A stretch of 60,317 nt of DNA from an uncultured Bacteroidales bacterium. GTDB taxonomy: Bacteria; Bacteroidota; Bacteroidia; Bacteroidales; Bacteroidaceae. The position numbers and the translations under genes were made by a program. The DNA is taken from positions 1 through 60,317 of the forward strand of contig CALDKD010000072.1 of the NCBI GenBank assembly GCA_937898885.1, in the 5' to 3' direction. Shown here piece after piece: positions 43,021-53,219 of the stretch (the stretch's first letter is position 1; every line of letters starts with the position of its first letter). The notes below the pieces were generated by a model, which was not told the DNA's origin, did not search any database, and was given only the letters and a program-made list of their open reading frames with translations.

Positions 43021-46000
43021 TTATCTGTTCAGCGTGAACTTAATAGTGAAACCGCAGTCGTGTGTCGATGTCGGGAATGACGATGTGGATACAAGCGGGA
43101 AGTTGCTCTGGAAATCATAGTAGAAATTCAGGGTAATCATCTTGCTGTATGTATAATCTGCGGCGAGCGATACCTTTACAGCCTTGTTGCCGCTTGTGGC
43201 CTGTGTTGACAGGGCCGAGATGTTGCGGCAGAGCGCGCTCTGGTTACGGTATGATACATCGCAGGTCATATTCAGGTCATTGCTCACTTTGTTCCTGCCC
43301 GTGCCAGGTCTCGCTCCAAGAATCTTGATGTCGGTGAGCTTGTAGCCAGCTCCGGCTACAATGTCATCTGATGATGTCTCAACCAGCTGGACTGATGTCA
43401 TGCTCAGATTCATTACTCTGGTCTTGCGTATCTCAACCTTTGCGGTCATGCCGTTGTTCAGTGTCATATTCACACCTATCAATGGTGAGAATGACTCGTT
43501 TATGGATACTGTGCCAACATCGTACATACTGCTCGGTACGGGATTTCCAGTCTTGACGTCGTTTATGAAGCCCAGCCCGTTCATATATTCCATATATGAT
43601 GAGAATGAGTTGTAGCTTCCTACGGAGAACACACTCTTATATGAGTGGGTAAGATTGAAACTCTTGAAGTATGTCTTGAAGAAGTCCAGCTTTGACAATC
43701 CTGAATAATTTACTGACCAGTTCGGCAATATGGACAGCAGTGACGGGAAGATGCTCAGTGAGGCTGAGGATGCGTCACGTCCTGTATATGTGGCTAGGAA
43801 TGCCGGTATCATTACATCTGCCGAATACTTGCTCACACCACCGTTCGCAGGGTCGTACATCTGGCCAGGACGGCTGCTCTGCTGCGGATACCGGCTTCCC
43901 TTGTACTGGCTCTCTACTCTTTGCTGTATGATGCTCAGATTCTCGTTGAACCGGTCAAAGGCTTTCGAGGCATAGTTGTCGCTTGCCTTGCGTGCCTCAA
44001 ATGCGCTTCCAATCGTTATGGTGGTCATTTTGAATGTGCCGTTATGTGTGCGAGGCATTCCCTGATACATATACTGTATCCTCTGGGCCTGAGTCTTGCT
44101 CCAGCTTGCGCTGACATCAATCTTGAAATCTGTGAACGGCTCAAGCGTCATCTTCACCTGGAAATCCTGCGACCTGTTGGTCTGGGCTGTATAAGTAACG
44201 CTGTCATTGCTCAGAAGCCATCCTCTGCCGTGAACCTTGTTGAGGTAGTCATCGCCAATGAAGCCGAATGCGAAGTCGAGTCCTGGCGATAACAGTCCGT
44301 CTATCTTTCTCTGACCGAAGGCTGACCCTATCTCCGGCATGAATCCGGGAAGTGACATTGAGTAATCGTCCTTGTAGTTGAAAGAGACGTTACGTATCAG
44401 CATAAGCGTGCGTATGGCGAATTTCCCGGCGTCACCAATTGTCAGCTTCTCCATACGGTTTGCCTTTTTGGGGTTGACAGAGATGCTGAGCCTGATGGTC
44501 ACAGTGTCCTTGGTTCTGATAGATATCGTATTCTGGTCCGGTCTCTTGTAGCGCAGCTTGTATTTCTCTCCGTCTTTTGTGATGGCTGCCACCTCGGGGG
44601 TAGTAGTGTTCAGGTTGTGCGGAATGATGTATGTGGAATCGGGCAGAAGCGTAATCTCCTTATTATATGGCTTCGCCTTGGCTTGCTCTTTCTTCTGCGC
44701 GTCGCGCCTCAGGTTGCTGATGTTGCTTGACTTGGAGTATTTATCATTGATGCTTTTCAGGAACTTGCTCTGGTTATACAGTTTCTGCATATCCAGCCTT
44801 CCGTTGAAGGATAGATTACGCTTGTCGGCTATGATGTTTCCGTATGATGAGCCATCGGCATACGTTGTCCCTCTGTCCCAGCTGTATTGGGCATTATAGG
44901 TCGCTGTGGCGCTTGCCCAGTTAAGTATTGGAATCTTGCTTAATGGTAATTGGTACGATGCCGTAAAGCTCTGCTGATAGTCAAGCGGGCGTCCGAGTCT
45001 GCTGAGACTTGTCTTGATGGAGTCTTTCCAGACCTCATACAAGTCTGGATAAAGGTCCTTGTTGACCACACCGTAAGGCTCCTCAATCTCGGCCTGGGTC
45101 TTTGTGGTGAGACTTAGCTTAAGCTCCTTGAAGAAGTCCCATTGGATTGAGAAATCGCGATTCCAATAGAATTGCTGCGAGAATGTCACGGGTATTCCGG
45201 TCCCGCCGAATGAGCCGTCAACATCTCTCTCCTGCAATTCGTGATAGTTGCGTGAGATGTCGGTGTTGAAGGTTATTCTTTGTGGCAACGGATTGATTGT
45301 AAGATCACGGATCATTACGAACCATTTCGAGTAGTTCTTGATGCCTTTGAATGGTGTGAATGGCTTGAGCGGTGATGAGTAATTGTAATTCAGTGAGCCT
45401 TTCCATCTCAGGTCCTTCTCGTATGTAATGGTGCTGCTGCTGTTCTCCTGAGTGGATTTTGAGAAACTGACTGAGAAGTTGGCAGGATCATATGGCATTG
45501 AGTTGTCTGAGCTGATGTTGACCTTGGCTCCGGTGATGCTGAAGTTACTCTGGGTAGTAACCTCCTGTGTGATGCTCTTGATTGAGTCGCGGGCCGCTCC
45601 CTCCGGATAAGTGTCTATCACATCGTTCAGCTCAAGGTCGGTGTCGAACGGACTGTATTGGGGCGATGTCTTCTCGCGTGTGTATGAGTAGTAAATAGGA
45701 ATCGATACTTTGGCTTTCTCCGGAAGGAAACGTCCTGCGTTCACGCTTGTTGTGATTGAGTACTTGTAGTAATCGTCCATACTGCGTTGTGCCACACCTT
45801 GCTCCAGACCACCGTAACCGGCTGTCGTAAACTGTCCCTTCAGGTCAATGGAGGCCAGGTCTGATATCTGCACGTTCAGATTTCCCTGGGCTGCGGCACC
45901 GCCTTTGCTCTCGTAGCCTACAAGACGAAGCTCGTTTACCCAGACCTCGGCAGACCTTACACCGAGTGAGTTGTTCCTTACACCAACCATTATGGCGCGT

Positions 46001-49000
46001 ACGTTGCCTATTGACGGATTGCCCACAACACTGATTCTGTTGTCCGGGTGGTTGGGGTCATACTCGCTGTATATTCTGGATGCGCTGACCTTGGATCCGG
46101 GCGCGTTCATCTCGCTGTTGCGGTTTCTCTTGACATTGGTAAGGACATCGAATGTGATATCCAGCATATTAGTGGCAGGCCATACCTGCTCACGTGAGCT
46201 TTCATTGTCGCCGTTGTAGTATCCGGGCTCGGTAAGCCTCAACGGTATCTCGTATTCATAATAGTTGTTTGAGTAATCTGAGCCCAGACGGACGAATACC
46301 GACATATCGCCATCCTTCACACCGCTGATGTCGTCAAGCAGAGCCTCTGCGTGTGAGAACATCTGAAGCCGCTTGTATTTGCGCAGGTCAAGCGCGGACT
46401 TCTTGTAGATGGCCCTTGCATCGCCAGCGTCCAGTCTCTCAACCTTTATGCTCATTGCCTGCTCGTTGTCTTGAACAAGCTGTGTCTGGTCCGGTTCCAG
46501 AATACGTGTCACGCCAGGAGGTACAACGTAGTTGACCGGCTTGCGGTCTCCGTTCTCCTCAATGTTCACCGAGGCCGCCGTGATGGTTCCGGACAGTCTG
46601 GCCGCTCCTGTTGAAGGATTGCTTACCGGCTGCTCATAGATACGCCACTGACTGGTCATCAGTTCCAGACTTCCGAAACGGAGATGCGTCTCGTCTGTGA
46701 AGCCGGTCATAAACATTCTGATGAATCTGATTGAGCTGAAATCGCTTATGCCGCCAATGGCCCTCTCATACTGTGTGATAGGAACTCTCAGACAGTACCA
46801 GGAGACATCCTCTGTGTTTCCGTTACGTAGCTTGACCTTGACATCGCGTCTGTCAACTACAAAGTTCTGACCAATCTTGAGGTCAGAGGGGCGAATGGAT
46901 ATCCTGTAGCTGAAATATCTCTCATACTCATCCATTGTGTAGTCGGTATTGACATCCTCCACATCGGGTGATGTCTTGGCTGATGAGTTGAAATTCTCTC
47001 CTGTGTCGGCGGCATTCGGTGAGTTGCCCTCAGTACCATTGTACAGCTTGTATCGATCCAGTATGGACGTTTCCGCATCGTCATAATCCTCTCCCCTGAA
47101 GTAGTGGTAGGTGTCTGCGGCCGGATCGTTGTAGAAACGCTCGTATGCCTCGCTGCTTACCTTATTCTTTATCTCTGCCAGATAGCTGGAGTATGTGGGG
47201 AATTGCCGCTCGTCGTCGGAGGAGAGTCCGTTCAGGCCTACATCCTGTCTCTGGCGGTTTTCAGCATTGTTGTTGTCGAAGGCATAGACCAGACTTGTCG
47301 TTGTGGGCACTCTTCCCCAGACTGTGGTGGCGTATCCGGTGGAATCACCATTGGTGGGGAGTCCGTTCTCAAAGAACTTCTTTCCGTCCTTGAGAACATC
47401 TTCCGATACCTCACCAAGATTTATGTACAAGTCGCCTCCTTTGGAGCCTGGATTGTAAATGAATGGGTCAAGCAGCCAGAACTCAATGTATTCAATGTTG
47501 GCAGTCTCGAAATCTGTCGTGCTCAGACTGCGCATTATGCCGCCCCAACTCAAGTCCAGATTCTCAGGGGCTAGTTTACCATCGGCGGTAAGGTCTCTGC
47601 TGAGATTGTACGGTCCGCGCTCATTGGGGTAATAGGCAAGATTGAGAACTGAGAGAGTGGTGGACTCGCTTGATGTGGACTCCTTATTGGGATATAGCTC
47701 GCGCTCATAGACTTCTCTCACATAATGATTGGAGAGCTGCTCCAGATCATTTTTAAGATGTGAAGGCGTAAGGGTGGAGTTCCTGCGGGTAAACAACGGG
47801 TCAATTGTAAACCAGTTCAGCAGGGCACGGTGATACCCTGTGCGTATATCGTTGCTTACATTCTTCAGCTTGTCCCTCTCAAGGATCTCTGTAGGAACTG
47901 AGGACAAAGACCAAGCCGACGGGAAACTGATGTCAATGCCACTCTCGGCTGCCTCAAAGTCGTCAATATACGAGGCATTGCCTTGCACGCGGCTTGATAC
48001 CTCGGAGAACAGCTTTGCGAACTCTGTGGTCAGGGAAATTGTGGATGGCGCTGTGGCATTTACAAATGGCAGGTAGTTGAACAGGTTGGTAAGACCCTGA
48101 CTCTCTGCTTTCCAGTTCAGGTTGAGTCCCAGCATCGTGTTGACAAGAGGCTCACTTCCCATATTGACCTTGCTCGTGAGCGGTTTCTCGTTAAGATGGA
48201 GTACGGTACCTCCCAATTGAAGATTCTTGGTGAAATCATACTGCCAGTTCAGTCCCAGCATAGTCTTGCGCTGCATACTGTACTCAGTGTTGCTCTCAAG
48301 TGAGACGCTCACATCGGTACCGGCGTCAATTATGCTCTGATTGATGATGGTGACCGTTCCCATACTGTAATCTACAGTATAGTCGCTGTTCTCCACCAAA
48401 GTGGCGCCTCCTGCGGTGACCTTGACGGAGCCTCGCGGGATATTGGTGGCGCCAAGCTGGATCACGCTGTTTGATGAGCCTGATACTTGTCCGCCGATAA
48501 AGAACTTGTCTTTCTCAGCAATTCTCTTTGCCACAGTCTTGGTGGAGTCGTATAGTTCCTGGAAAATGTACTTGCCGGCTATATCATCGTTGCCGATGAC
48601 CTCTCTCAGATGGCTTCCGAAAGGCTCGACTACAGGGAATATTATTCGTCCGGTGGAAGCCTGGACCGTATATCCGTCAACATAGTCGAACTGACCGTTC
48701 GGATGTGCGGTCTGGTTCTCATCAAGACGGTCCAGATTCATCATCTTGAGCAGGGTCTGGCTTTTCAGCGAGTTCTCCGGCAGATATGTGATTTTTGTTC
48801 CTGTGCTGTCTGAGGCGTAAAGTATCTTAAGCTTGAAACCGCTTTTCTGAATGGTCCCTCCTCCCAGAGCATATACGTTTTTCATCATCAGGTCCCAGGT
48901 GCCGGATTTTGGCGAGTTGGAGTTGGACTTGAGCAATTTGAGGAAAAGAGTCTGCTTTGAGTCTGTTATGTCAGACGAGAACTCACCCACCTGGTATGTC

Positions 49001-50394
49001 TGGCTTCCGTATGTGTACTCGTATGCCACAGCCAGTACCTCATCTGATTTAAGTGAGGTCTTCAAGGAGATGTATCCCAGCGCGGAGTTCAGAATATATT
49101 CCGATGGACTAAGCTTTCTTGCATTGGATATTTTCTCATAATCGCTGCCTCCTGTCAGGACTCCCTGAAACACAATTGCGATGGAGTCTGCGTTTCTGGC
49201 TGACGGATATCCGGATATTATGGTGCTGTACAGGTTGTTGGCCTGGTTTGAGGGGTAGGGGCCCTGCGCCTTTTGCCAGCTGCCGTTGAATATGTGGTCA
49301 TACTCGCCTATGTCCGTGAGGGCAAGGATGTCTCTGGGGCTCTCATAACTGCTCCTTTTATTGGTTATCCATACCTCAATCCTGGTTATGTTGATACCAG
49401 ATATTATGTTCGGCAACATTGACATGTTCTTGTCATAGTTGTCGCGGAAATAGTGTGACAGGAAGAAGTGCCGGTTGTCATCATAGTCGCTGGCGTCTAT
49501 CTCGAAGTCGGTATATTGGTTGCCGCCTTGTGAGCTGACACTCTTTGACGAGGATTCCTTCTGCGACAGCACTGTCTGGAGCGATAGTTTGCCAAACTGC
49601 AGGTCCGTCCTGATTCCAAACAACGATGTGGCGCCCTGAATAAGCGAGGAGTTTGTGGGGAAACTTACGTTGCCTGCCTCAAACAGCTTTATTATCTCAT
49701 CCTCCTTTCCCTCGTATCGCAGCTTGAGCTTGCGGGTATCGAATGTGAATGTGGCCTCGGTGTTGTAGTTGAGGTCCATATTGATCTTATCACCCACCTT
49801 GGCGCTCATACTCAGGTTTATCTGCTCGTCAAAGTCGAATCCGAATGTTTTCCTGTTCTGCGCGGATAATGACGGATTGTCCACTACGTTGTAGTCCGCG
49901 CCAATCTTCACCGAGGCAGAGCCGTTGGTCTTGATCTGTACTCCTCCAGGTCCGAATATCTTTTCCGCAGGACCGAGGTCGAAATGCATGTCGGTAAAGT
50001 CAAACTTGCTTTTACCCTCACTCTGGTACTCTGTCTGGTTCTTGCTTCGGAAATAGGCCTGCATTGATTTGTTCAGACTCCATCGGTTGTACTCCTCCGG
50101 TGTCATAAGCATAGGAACGTCAAGAAAGCCGTCACCAAGTTTTGTTCCTACACGGTAGGTGTGCGACTGCTCGTCGTATTCGGTCGCAGTCGTAAGATTC
50201 TCAGGGGTGCGCAGGTCTCCTGTGCTCTTCTTATTCAAATCCTCACTGTTCTGGGCAGAAGTCTTGCTGACTCTGAAACGGGAGAGCCTTATCGTGTCAT
50301 TCTCAGATGACTGCGCCAGAACCTGACAATGGTTTCCTGATGAGAGGAGACACAAAATCAGTGTGATGAGTATTGCACGGAGCCTGAGCCTCAT
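43021..50394 (-). CDS. sprA: Type IX secretion translocon SprA (Sov)
   Basis: 2457 residues, the size and composition of SprA: a giant outer membrane beta-barrel with many short amphipathic strands and very few low-complexity stretches. A signal peptide covers about 1-27. The early segment LGPAEKIFGPGGVQIKTNGSASVKIGADYN and repeated motifs such as NMDLNYNTEATFTFDTRKLKL match the family as I know it. SprA is the channel through which type IX cargo leaves the periplasm. It lies 7 nt downstream of ruvA, an arrangement conserved in the phylum. PorV, its plug partner, is encoded at 30174-31364. Confidence 0.95.
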   Translation of the reverse strand: MRLRLRAILITLILCLLSSGNHCQVLAQSSENDTIRLSRFRVSKTSAQNSEDLNKKSTGDLRTPENLTTATEYDEQSHTYRVGTKLGDGFLDVPMLMTPEEYNRWSLNKSMQAYFRSKNQTEYQSEGKSKFDFTDMHFDLGPAEKIFGPGGVQIKTNGSASVKIGADYNVVDNPSLSAQNRKTFGFDFDEQINLSMSAKVGDKINMDLNYNTEATFTFDTRKLKLRYEGKEDEIIKLFEAGNVSFPTNSSLIQGATSLFGIRTDLQFGKLSLQTVLSQKESSSKSVSSQGGNQYTDFEIDASDYDDNRHFFLSHYFRDNYDKNMSMLPNIISGINITRIEVWITNKRSSYESPRDILALTDIGEYDHIFNGSWQKAQGPYPSNQANNLYSTIISGYPSARNADSIAIVFQGVLTGGSDYEKISNARKLSPSEYILNSALGYISLKTSLKSDEVLAVAYEYTYGSQTYQVGEFSSDITDSKQTLFLKLLKSNSNSPKSGTWDLMMKNVYALGGGTIQKSGFKLKILYASDSTGTKITYLPENSLKSQTLLKMMNLDRLDENQTAHPNGQFDYVDGYTVQASTGRIIFPVVEPFGSHLREVIGNDDIAGKYIFQELYDSTKTVAKRIAEKDKFFIGGQVSGSSNSVIQLGATNIPRGSVKVTAGGATLVENSDYTVDYSMGTVTIINQSIIDAGTDVSVSLESNTEYSMQRKTMLGLNWQYDFTKNLQLGGTVLHLNEKPLTSKVNMGSEPLVNTMLGLNLNWKAESQGLTNLFNYLPFVNATAPSTISLTTEFAKLFSEVSSRVQGNASYIDDFEAAESGIDISFPSAWSLSSVPTEILERDKLKNVSNDIRTGYHRALLNWFTIDPLFTRRNSTLTPSHLKNDLEQLSNHYVREVYERELYPNKESTSSESTTLSVLNLAYYPNERGPYNLSRDLTADGKLAPENLDLSWGGIMRSLSTTDFETANIEYIEFWLLDPFIYNPGSKGGDLYINLGEVSEDVLKDGKKFFENGLPTNGDSTGYATTVWGRVPTTTSLVYAFDNNNAENRQRQDVGLNGLSSDDERQFPTYSSYLAEIKNKVSSEAYERFYNDPAADTYHYFRGEDYDDAETSILDRYKLYNGTEGNSPNAADTGENFNSSAKTSPDVEDVNTDYTMDEYERYFSYRISIRPSDLKIGQNFVVDRRDVKVKLRNGNTEDVSWYCLRVPITQYERAIGGISDFSSIRFIRMFMTGFTDETHLRFGSLELMTSQWRIYEQPVSNPSTGAARLSGTITAASVNIEENGDRKPVNYVVPPGVTRILEPDQTQLVQDNEQAMSIKVERLDAGDARAIYKKSALDLRKYKRLQMFSHAEALLDDISGVKDGDMSVFVRLGSDYSNNYYEYEIPLRLTEPGYYNGDNESSREQVWPATNMLDITFDVLTNVKRNRNSEMNAPGSKVSASRIYSEYDPNHPDNRISVVGNPSIGNVRAIMVGVRNNSLGVRSAEVWVNELRLVGYESKGGAAAQGNLNVQISDLASIDLKGQFTTAGYGGLEQGVAQRSMDDYYKYSITTSVNAGRFLPEKAKVSIPIYYSYTREKTSPQYSPFDTDLELNDVIDTYPEGAARDSIKSITQEVTTQSNFSITGAKVNISSDNSMPYDPANFSVSFSKSTQENSSSTITYEKDLRWKGSLNYNYSSPLKPFTPFKGIKNYSKWFVMIRDLTINPLPQRITFNTDISRNYHELQERDVDGSFGGTGIPVTFSQQFYWNRDFSIQWDFFKELKLSLTTKTQAEIEEPYGVVNKDLYPDLYEVWKDSIKTSLSRLGRPLDYQQSFTASYQLPLSKIPILNWASATATYNAQYSWDRGTTYADGSSYGNIIADKRNLSFNGRLDMQKLYNQSKFLKSINDKYSKSSNISNLRRDAQKKEQAKAKPYNKEITLLPDSTYIIPHNLNTTTPEVAAITKDGEKYKLRYKRPDQNTISIRTKDTVTIRLSISVNPKKANRMEKLTIGDAGKFAIRTLMLIRNVSFNYKDDYSMSLPGFMPEIGSAFGQRKIDGLLSPGLDFAFGFIGDDYLNKVHGRGWLLSNDSVTYTAQTNRSQDFQVKMTLEPFTDFKIDVSASWSKTQAQRIQYMYQGMPRTHNGTFKMTTITIGSAFEARKASDNYASKAFDRFNENLSIIQQRVESQYKGSRYPQQSSRPGQMYDPANGGVSKYSADVMIPAFLATYTGRDASSASLSIFPSLLSILPNWSVNYSGLSKLDFFKTYFKSFNLTHSYKSVFSVGSYNSFSSYMEYMNGLGFINDVKTGNPVPSSMYDVGTVSINESFSPLIGVNMTLNNGMTAKVEIRKTRVMNLSMTSVQLVETSSDDIVAGAGYKLTDIKILGARPGTGRNKVSNDLNMTCDVSYRNQSALCRNISALSTQATSGNKAVKVSLAADYTYSKMITLNFYYDFQSNFPLVSTSSFPTSTHDCGFTIKFTLNR

Positions 50395-50401
50395 TTGCCG
50401 G

Positions 50402-51001
50402 TCAAATTCGTTTCAAAGCCTCCTTGATGACAGCCTCTACAGAGATGCCTGGCTGTTCCCTCACTATTGCCTGTACAACCTTGAGCGATGCTGACTGCTG
50501 GAATCCAAGCATTGTGAGTGCGGCTGTGGCGCTCTCAACAACCTCACCTCCAACAGGGGCACCTGACGTGATGCCTTGAGTGACAGAGCCTGATGTGGTG
50601 ATGCGGATTTTGTCGCGCAGGTCCACTATGATGCGCTGGGCTGTCTTGAGCCCTATTCCTTTTACCTGCTTCAGCTGCCGCTCGTCGCCTGTGCTGATTA
50701 TGTTCTCCAATTCGGATGGTGAGAATGCTGACTGAATCATTCTGGCCGAGGAGCCGCCGATTCCAGGAACTGATATGAGCAGCAGGAACAGCTCTCTCTC
50801 TCTCTTGTCCGCGAACCCATATAATGTGTAGGCATCCTCGCGGATTGCCTCATATACATATAGCCTGACCTCAGTTTTTCCCTGAATGGCCGAGTATGTG
50901 TTCAGTGAGATGTTCAGCAGGTATCCTGTGCCTCCTGCGGTTCCGATGACGGCCTGTGCCGGCTCCAGTTCCTCAAGCTTGCCTTGAACGTATTCTATCA
51001 T
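50402..51001 (-). CDS. ruvA: Holliday junction DNA helicase subunit RuvA
   Basis: 199 residues. An N-terminal OB-fold is followed by two helix-hairpin-helix units (SVPGIGGSSARMIQ and KQVKGIGLKTAQRIIVDL) that grip the junction, and the C-terminal RuvB-binding helices. It guides branch migration with RuvB. It is the promoter-proximal gene of ruvA-sprA; no confident -7 box was found upstream. Confidence 0.95.
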   Translation of the reverse strand: MIEYVQGKLEELEPAQAVIGTAGGTGYLLNISLNTYSAIQGKTEVRLYVYEAIREDAYTLYGFADKRERELFLLLISVPGIGGSSARMIQSAFSPSELENIISTGDERQLKQVKGIGLKTAQRIIVDLRDKIRITTSGSVTQGITSGAPVGGEVVESATAALTMLGFQQSASLKVVQAIVREQPGISVEAVIKEALKRI

Positions 51002-51093
51002 ATCTTAGGTATGTGTTGTCTGAAAAATAACGTGATGCGGTGGCTTTTATTGTATGCCGGCGCGCGCGGACATCATTATATATAGAAATTTCA

Positions 51094-51101
51094 TATATTC
51101 G
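51094..51101 (+). promoter_or_regulatory. -7 box of the CE2-like esterase (TATATTCG class)
   Basis: TATATTCG followed by CG, 27 nt before the ATG. Confidence 0.5.
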
Positions 51102-51128
51102 CGATAGTTTTTCAAATGCACGTTTTAT

Positions 51129-52241
51129 ATGAGAATCCGCATTTTAGCCATTTCCGTCCTTTTGATTCTGCTGCCCGTGCTCCTGCGGGCCGGGTCCGTG
51201 ATACCTGCATCAGACAAGCGCCTGGTCTATGTGGGCCGTACGTTGGCTGAGGGCGGTGATGTGTCGTTTGACTGGAGCTCCACATACGTAAGAGTCTCTT
51301 TTACAGGCAACAGCCTTGGCCTTAGAGCCTCTGATACCCGCAGGGATATCTTTAACGTGTGGCTGGACAGGGAAATGAGTGCTGAGCCGGACAAGGTTAT
51401 ATCCATATCATCGGATACTTTGTTGAGCCTGGTTGTGCCCGATGAGGTTAAAACGGGAAAACTGAAAGGAAAAATTCATACAGTGATTATCCAGAAACGC
51501 ACCGAGGGGGATCAGGGAACCGCAACATTTCACGAGTTCCTTACATCCGGAGAGTTTACCCAGGCCAACGCTATGAGACCGAGGGTCCTGGAGTTCGTGG
51601 GCGATTCATATACTTGCGGGTACGGCTCTGAGAACAGCATCCCGTCGCAAAGGTACTCTCCGGAGACACAGAATCCATCAAAGACGTATGCAGCCATTCT
51701 GGCACGGTACTTTGATGCAGACTTCATCACTATTGCCCATTCCGGCCAGGGAGTATCCAGAAACTATGACGATGGCGACCGAAGAACGCATATGCCAGAC
51801 CGTTATGGCCGCACGATTGATAAGAATCCTCAGATAAAATGGACGCAGACAGAAATGCCTCGCCCTGCATTGACCGTGGTCTATCTTGGCACGAATGATT
51901 TCTCTACAGACCGTCAGCCTATGCGTGACGTGTTCAAAAAAGATTACATAAGGCTAATTTCGCAAATTAAAGAGTACTGGGGGCTGGACCATCCTGTGCT
52001 GTGCGTCTCCTCCAAGGTTGATCCCATCTTGTTTGAGTATGTGCGCGAGGTGGTAGAGGATTGCGGCTATCAGAGAGTGTATTATACGGGTTTTTTCAAC
52101 GGCATCCATCAGGACAATGATCAGGAGCTGGGCGCGGACTGGCACCCTAATTATGCGGCTCACAGGAAACTGGCCTATTCGCTGATTCCGTATGTCTCCA
52201 CTATTACAGGGTGGCCGCTTGACTCGCGCCCTGTGGAGTGA
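51129..52241 (+). CDS. CE2-like SGNH carbohydrate esterase, exported
   Basis: 370 residues. A signal peptide (about 1-21) is followed by a beta jelly-roll N-terminal domain (about 30-145) and an SGNH hydrolase domain with GDSYTCGYG (Ser160), GTNDF (254-258) and DWHPNY (D337, H339). This two-domain layout is that of CE2 acetyl esterases, which remove O-acetyl groups from plant polysaccharides. It complements the CE1-like esterase and GH54 enzyme of the window. It is monocistronic, 78 nt before ddh. Confidence 0.88.
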   Translation: MRIRILAISVLLILLPVLLRAGSVIPASDKRLVYVGRTLAEGGDVSFDWSSTYVRVSFTGNSLGLRASDTRRDIFNVWLDREMSAEPDKVISISSDTLLSLVVPDEVKTGKLKGKIHTVIIQKRTEGDQGTATFHEFLTSGEFTQANAMRPRVLEFVGDSYTCGYGSENSIPSQRYSPETQNPSKTYAAILARYFDADFITIAHSGQGVSRNYDDGDRRTHMPDRYGRTIDKNPQIKWTQTEMPRPALTVVYLGTNDFSTDRQPMRDVFKKDYIRLISQIKEYWGLDHPVLCVSSKVDPILFEYVREVVEDCGYQRVYYTGFFNGIHQDNDQELGADWHPNYAAHRKLAYSLIPYVSTITGWPLDSRPVE

Positions 52242-52294
52242 GATTCTGCAGTCATTATATTTGTTAAAGTAAGCCGTTGTGTTCTATTAATTGG

Positions 52295-52302
52295 TATTTT
52301 TG
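52295..52302 (+). promoter_or_regulatory. -7 box of ddh
   Basis: TATTTTTG followed by C, 17 nt before the ddh ATG. Confidence 0.5.
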
Positions 52303-52319
52303 CCGAAAATTCAGATGAT

Positions 52320-53219
52320 ATGGAAAAGATCAAGGCTGTTGTGGTTGGTTATGGCAATATAGGCCGTTATGTTCTGGAAGCTCTTCAGGAGGCTCCGGAT
52401 TTTGAGATTACAGGTATAGTCCGCCGCGGAGGAGCGAATGACAGACCGGCAGAGCTGGCGGCATACAATGTTGTAAGTAACGTTGCTGAGTTGCCAAAGC
52501 CTGATGTGGCCATTCTTGCTGTTCCAAGCCGCAAGACCGAGGAGTATGCCCGTGAGATGCTTGCCCTTGGAATAAATACTGTTGACAGCTTTGACATCCA
52601 CACACTGATTCCTGAGACACGCGAGCGCCTGAATAAGGCGGCTCTGGAGGCTGGAAAGGTCTCTGTAATATCTGCAGGCTGGGATCCGGGCTCGGACTCA
52701 ATTGTAAGGGCATTGATGCAGGCAATGGCGCCGAAAGGAATATCATATACCAATTTCGGCCCGGGAATGTCAATGGGACACACAGTGGCTGTGAAGGCTA
52801 TCGATGGAGTGAGAGCCGCATTGTCAATGACAATTCCTGTAGGTACCGGCATTCATCGCCGTATGGTTTATGTGGAGCTGAAGGACGGATACAGACTGGA
52901 GGATGTGGCATCTGCAATTAAGAAAGATCCGTATTTTGCCAGTGATGAGACTCACGTCATGCAGGTAGAGTCTGTGGATGAGCTCAAGGATATGGGCCAC
53001 GGAGTGAGCCTGACTCGCAAGGGCGTGAGCGGGAAGACTCAAAATCAGCTTTTCGACTTTAATATGAGAATCAACAATCCGGCCCTTACTGGTCAGATCC
53101 TGGTGTGTGCCGCACGTGCCGCTGTCAGACAGAAGCCTGGCTGCTATACGATGATTGAGATTCCTGTGATTGACCTGCTCCCCGGCGACCGCGGCGAGCT
53201 TGTGGCTCATCTGGTTTAA
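52320..53219 (+). CDS. ddh: meso-Diaminopimelate D-dehydrogenase
   Basis: 299 residues. A Rossmann nucleotide-binding start (VVVGYGNIGRYVLEAL) is followed by VSVISAGWDPGSDSIVRALMQA and NFGPGMSMGHTVAVKAI, which are diagnostic of Ddh. It forms meso-DAP from tetrahydrodipicolinate in one NADPH-dependent step, supplying peptidoglycan and lysine. Its 3' end overlaps the convergent MORN gene by 4 nt. Confidence 0.95.
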   Translation: MEKIKAVVVGYGNIGRYVLEALQEAPDFEITGIVRRGGANDRPAELAAYNVVSNVAELPKPDVAILAVPSRKTEEYAREMLALGINTVDSFDIHTLIPETRERLNKAALEAGKVSVISAGWDPGSDSIVRALMQAMAPKGISYTNFGPGMSMGHTVAVKAIDGVRAALSMTIPVGTGIHRRMVYVELKDGYRLEDVASAIKKDPYFASDETHVMQVESVDELKDMGHGVSLTRKGVSGKTQNQLFDFNMRINNPALTGQILVCAARAAVRQKPGCYTMIEIPVIDLLPGDRGELVAHLV

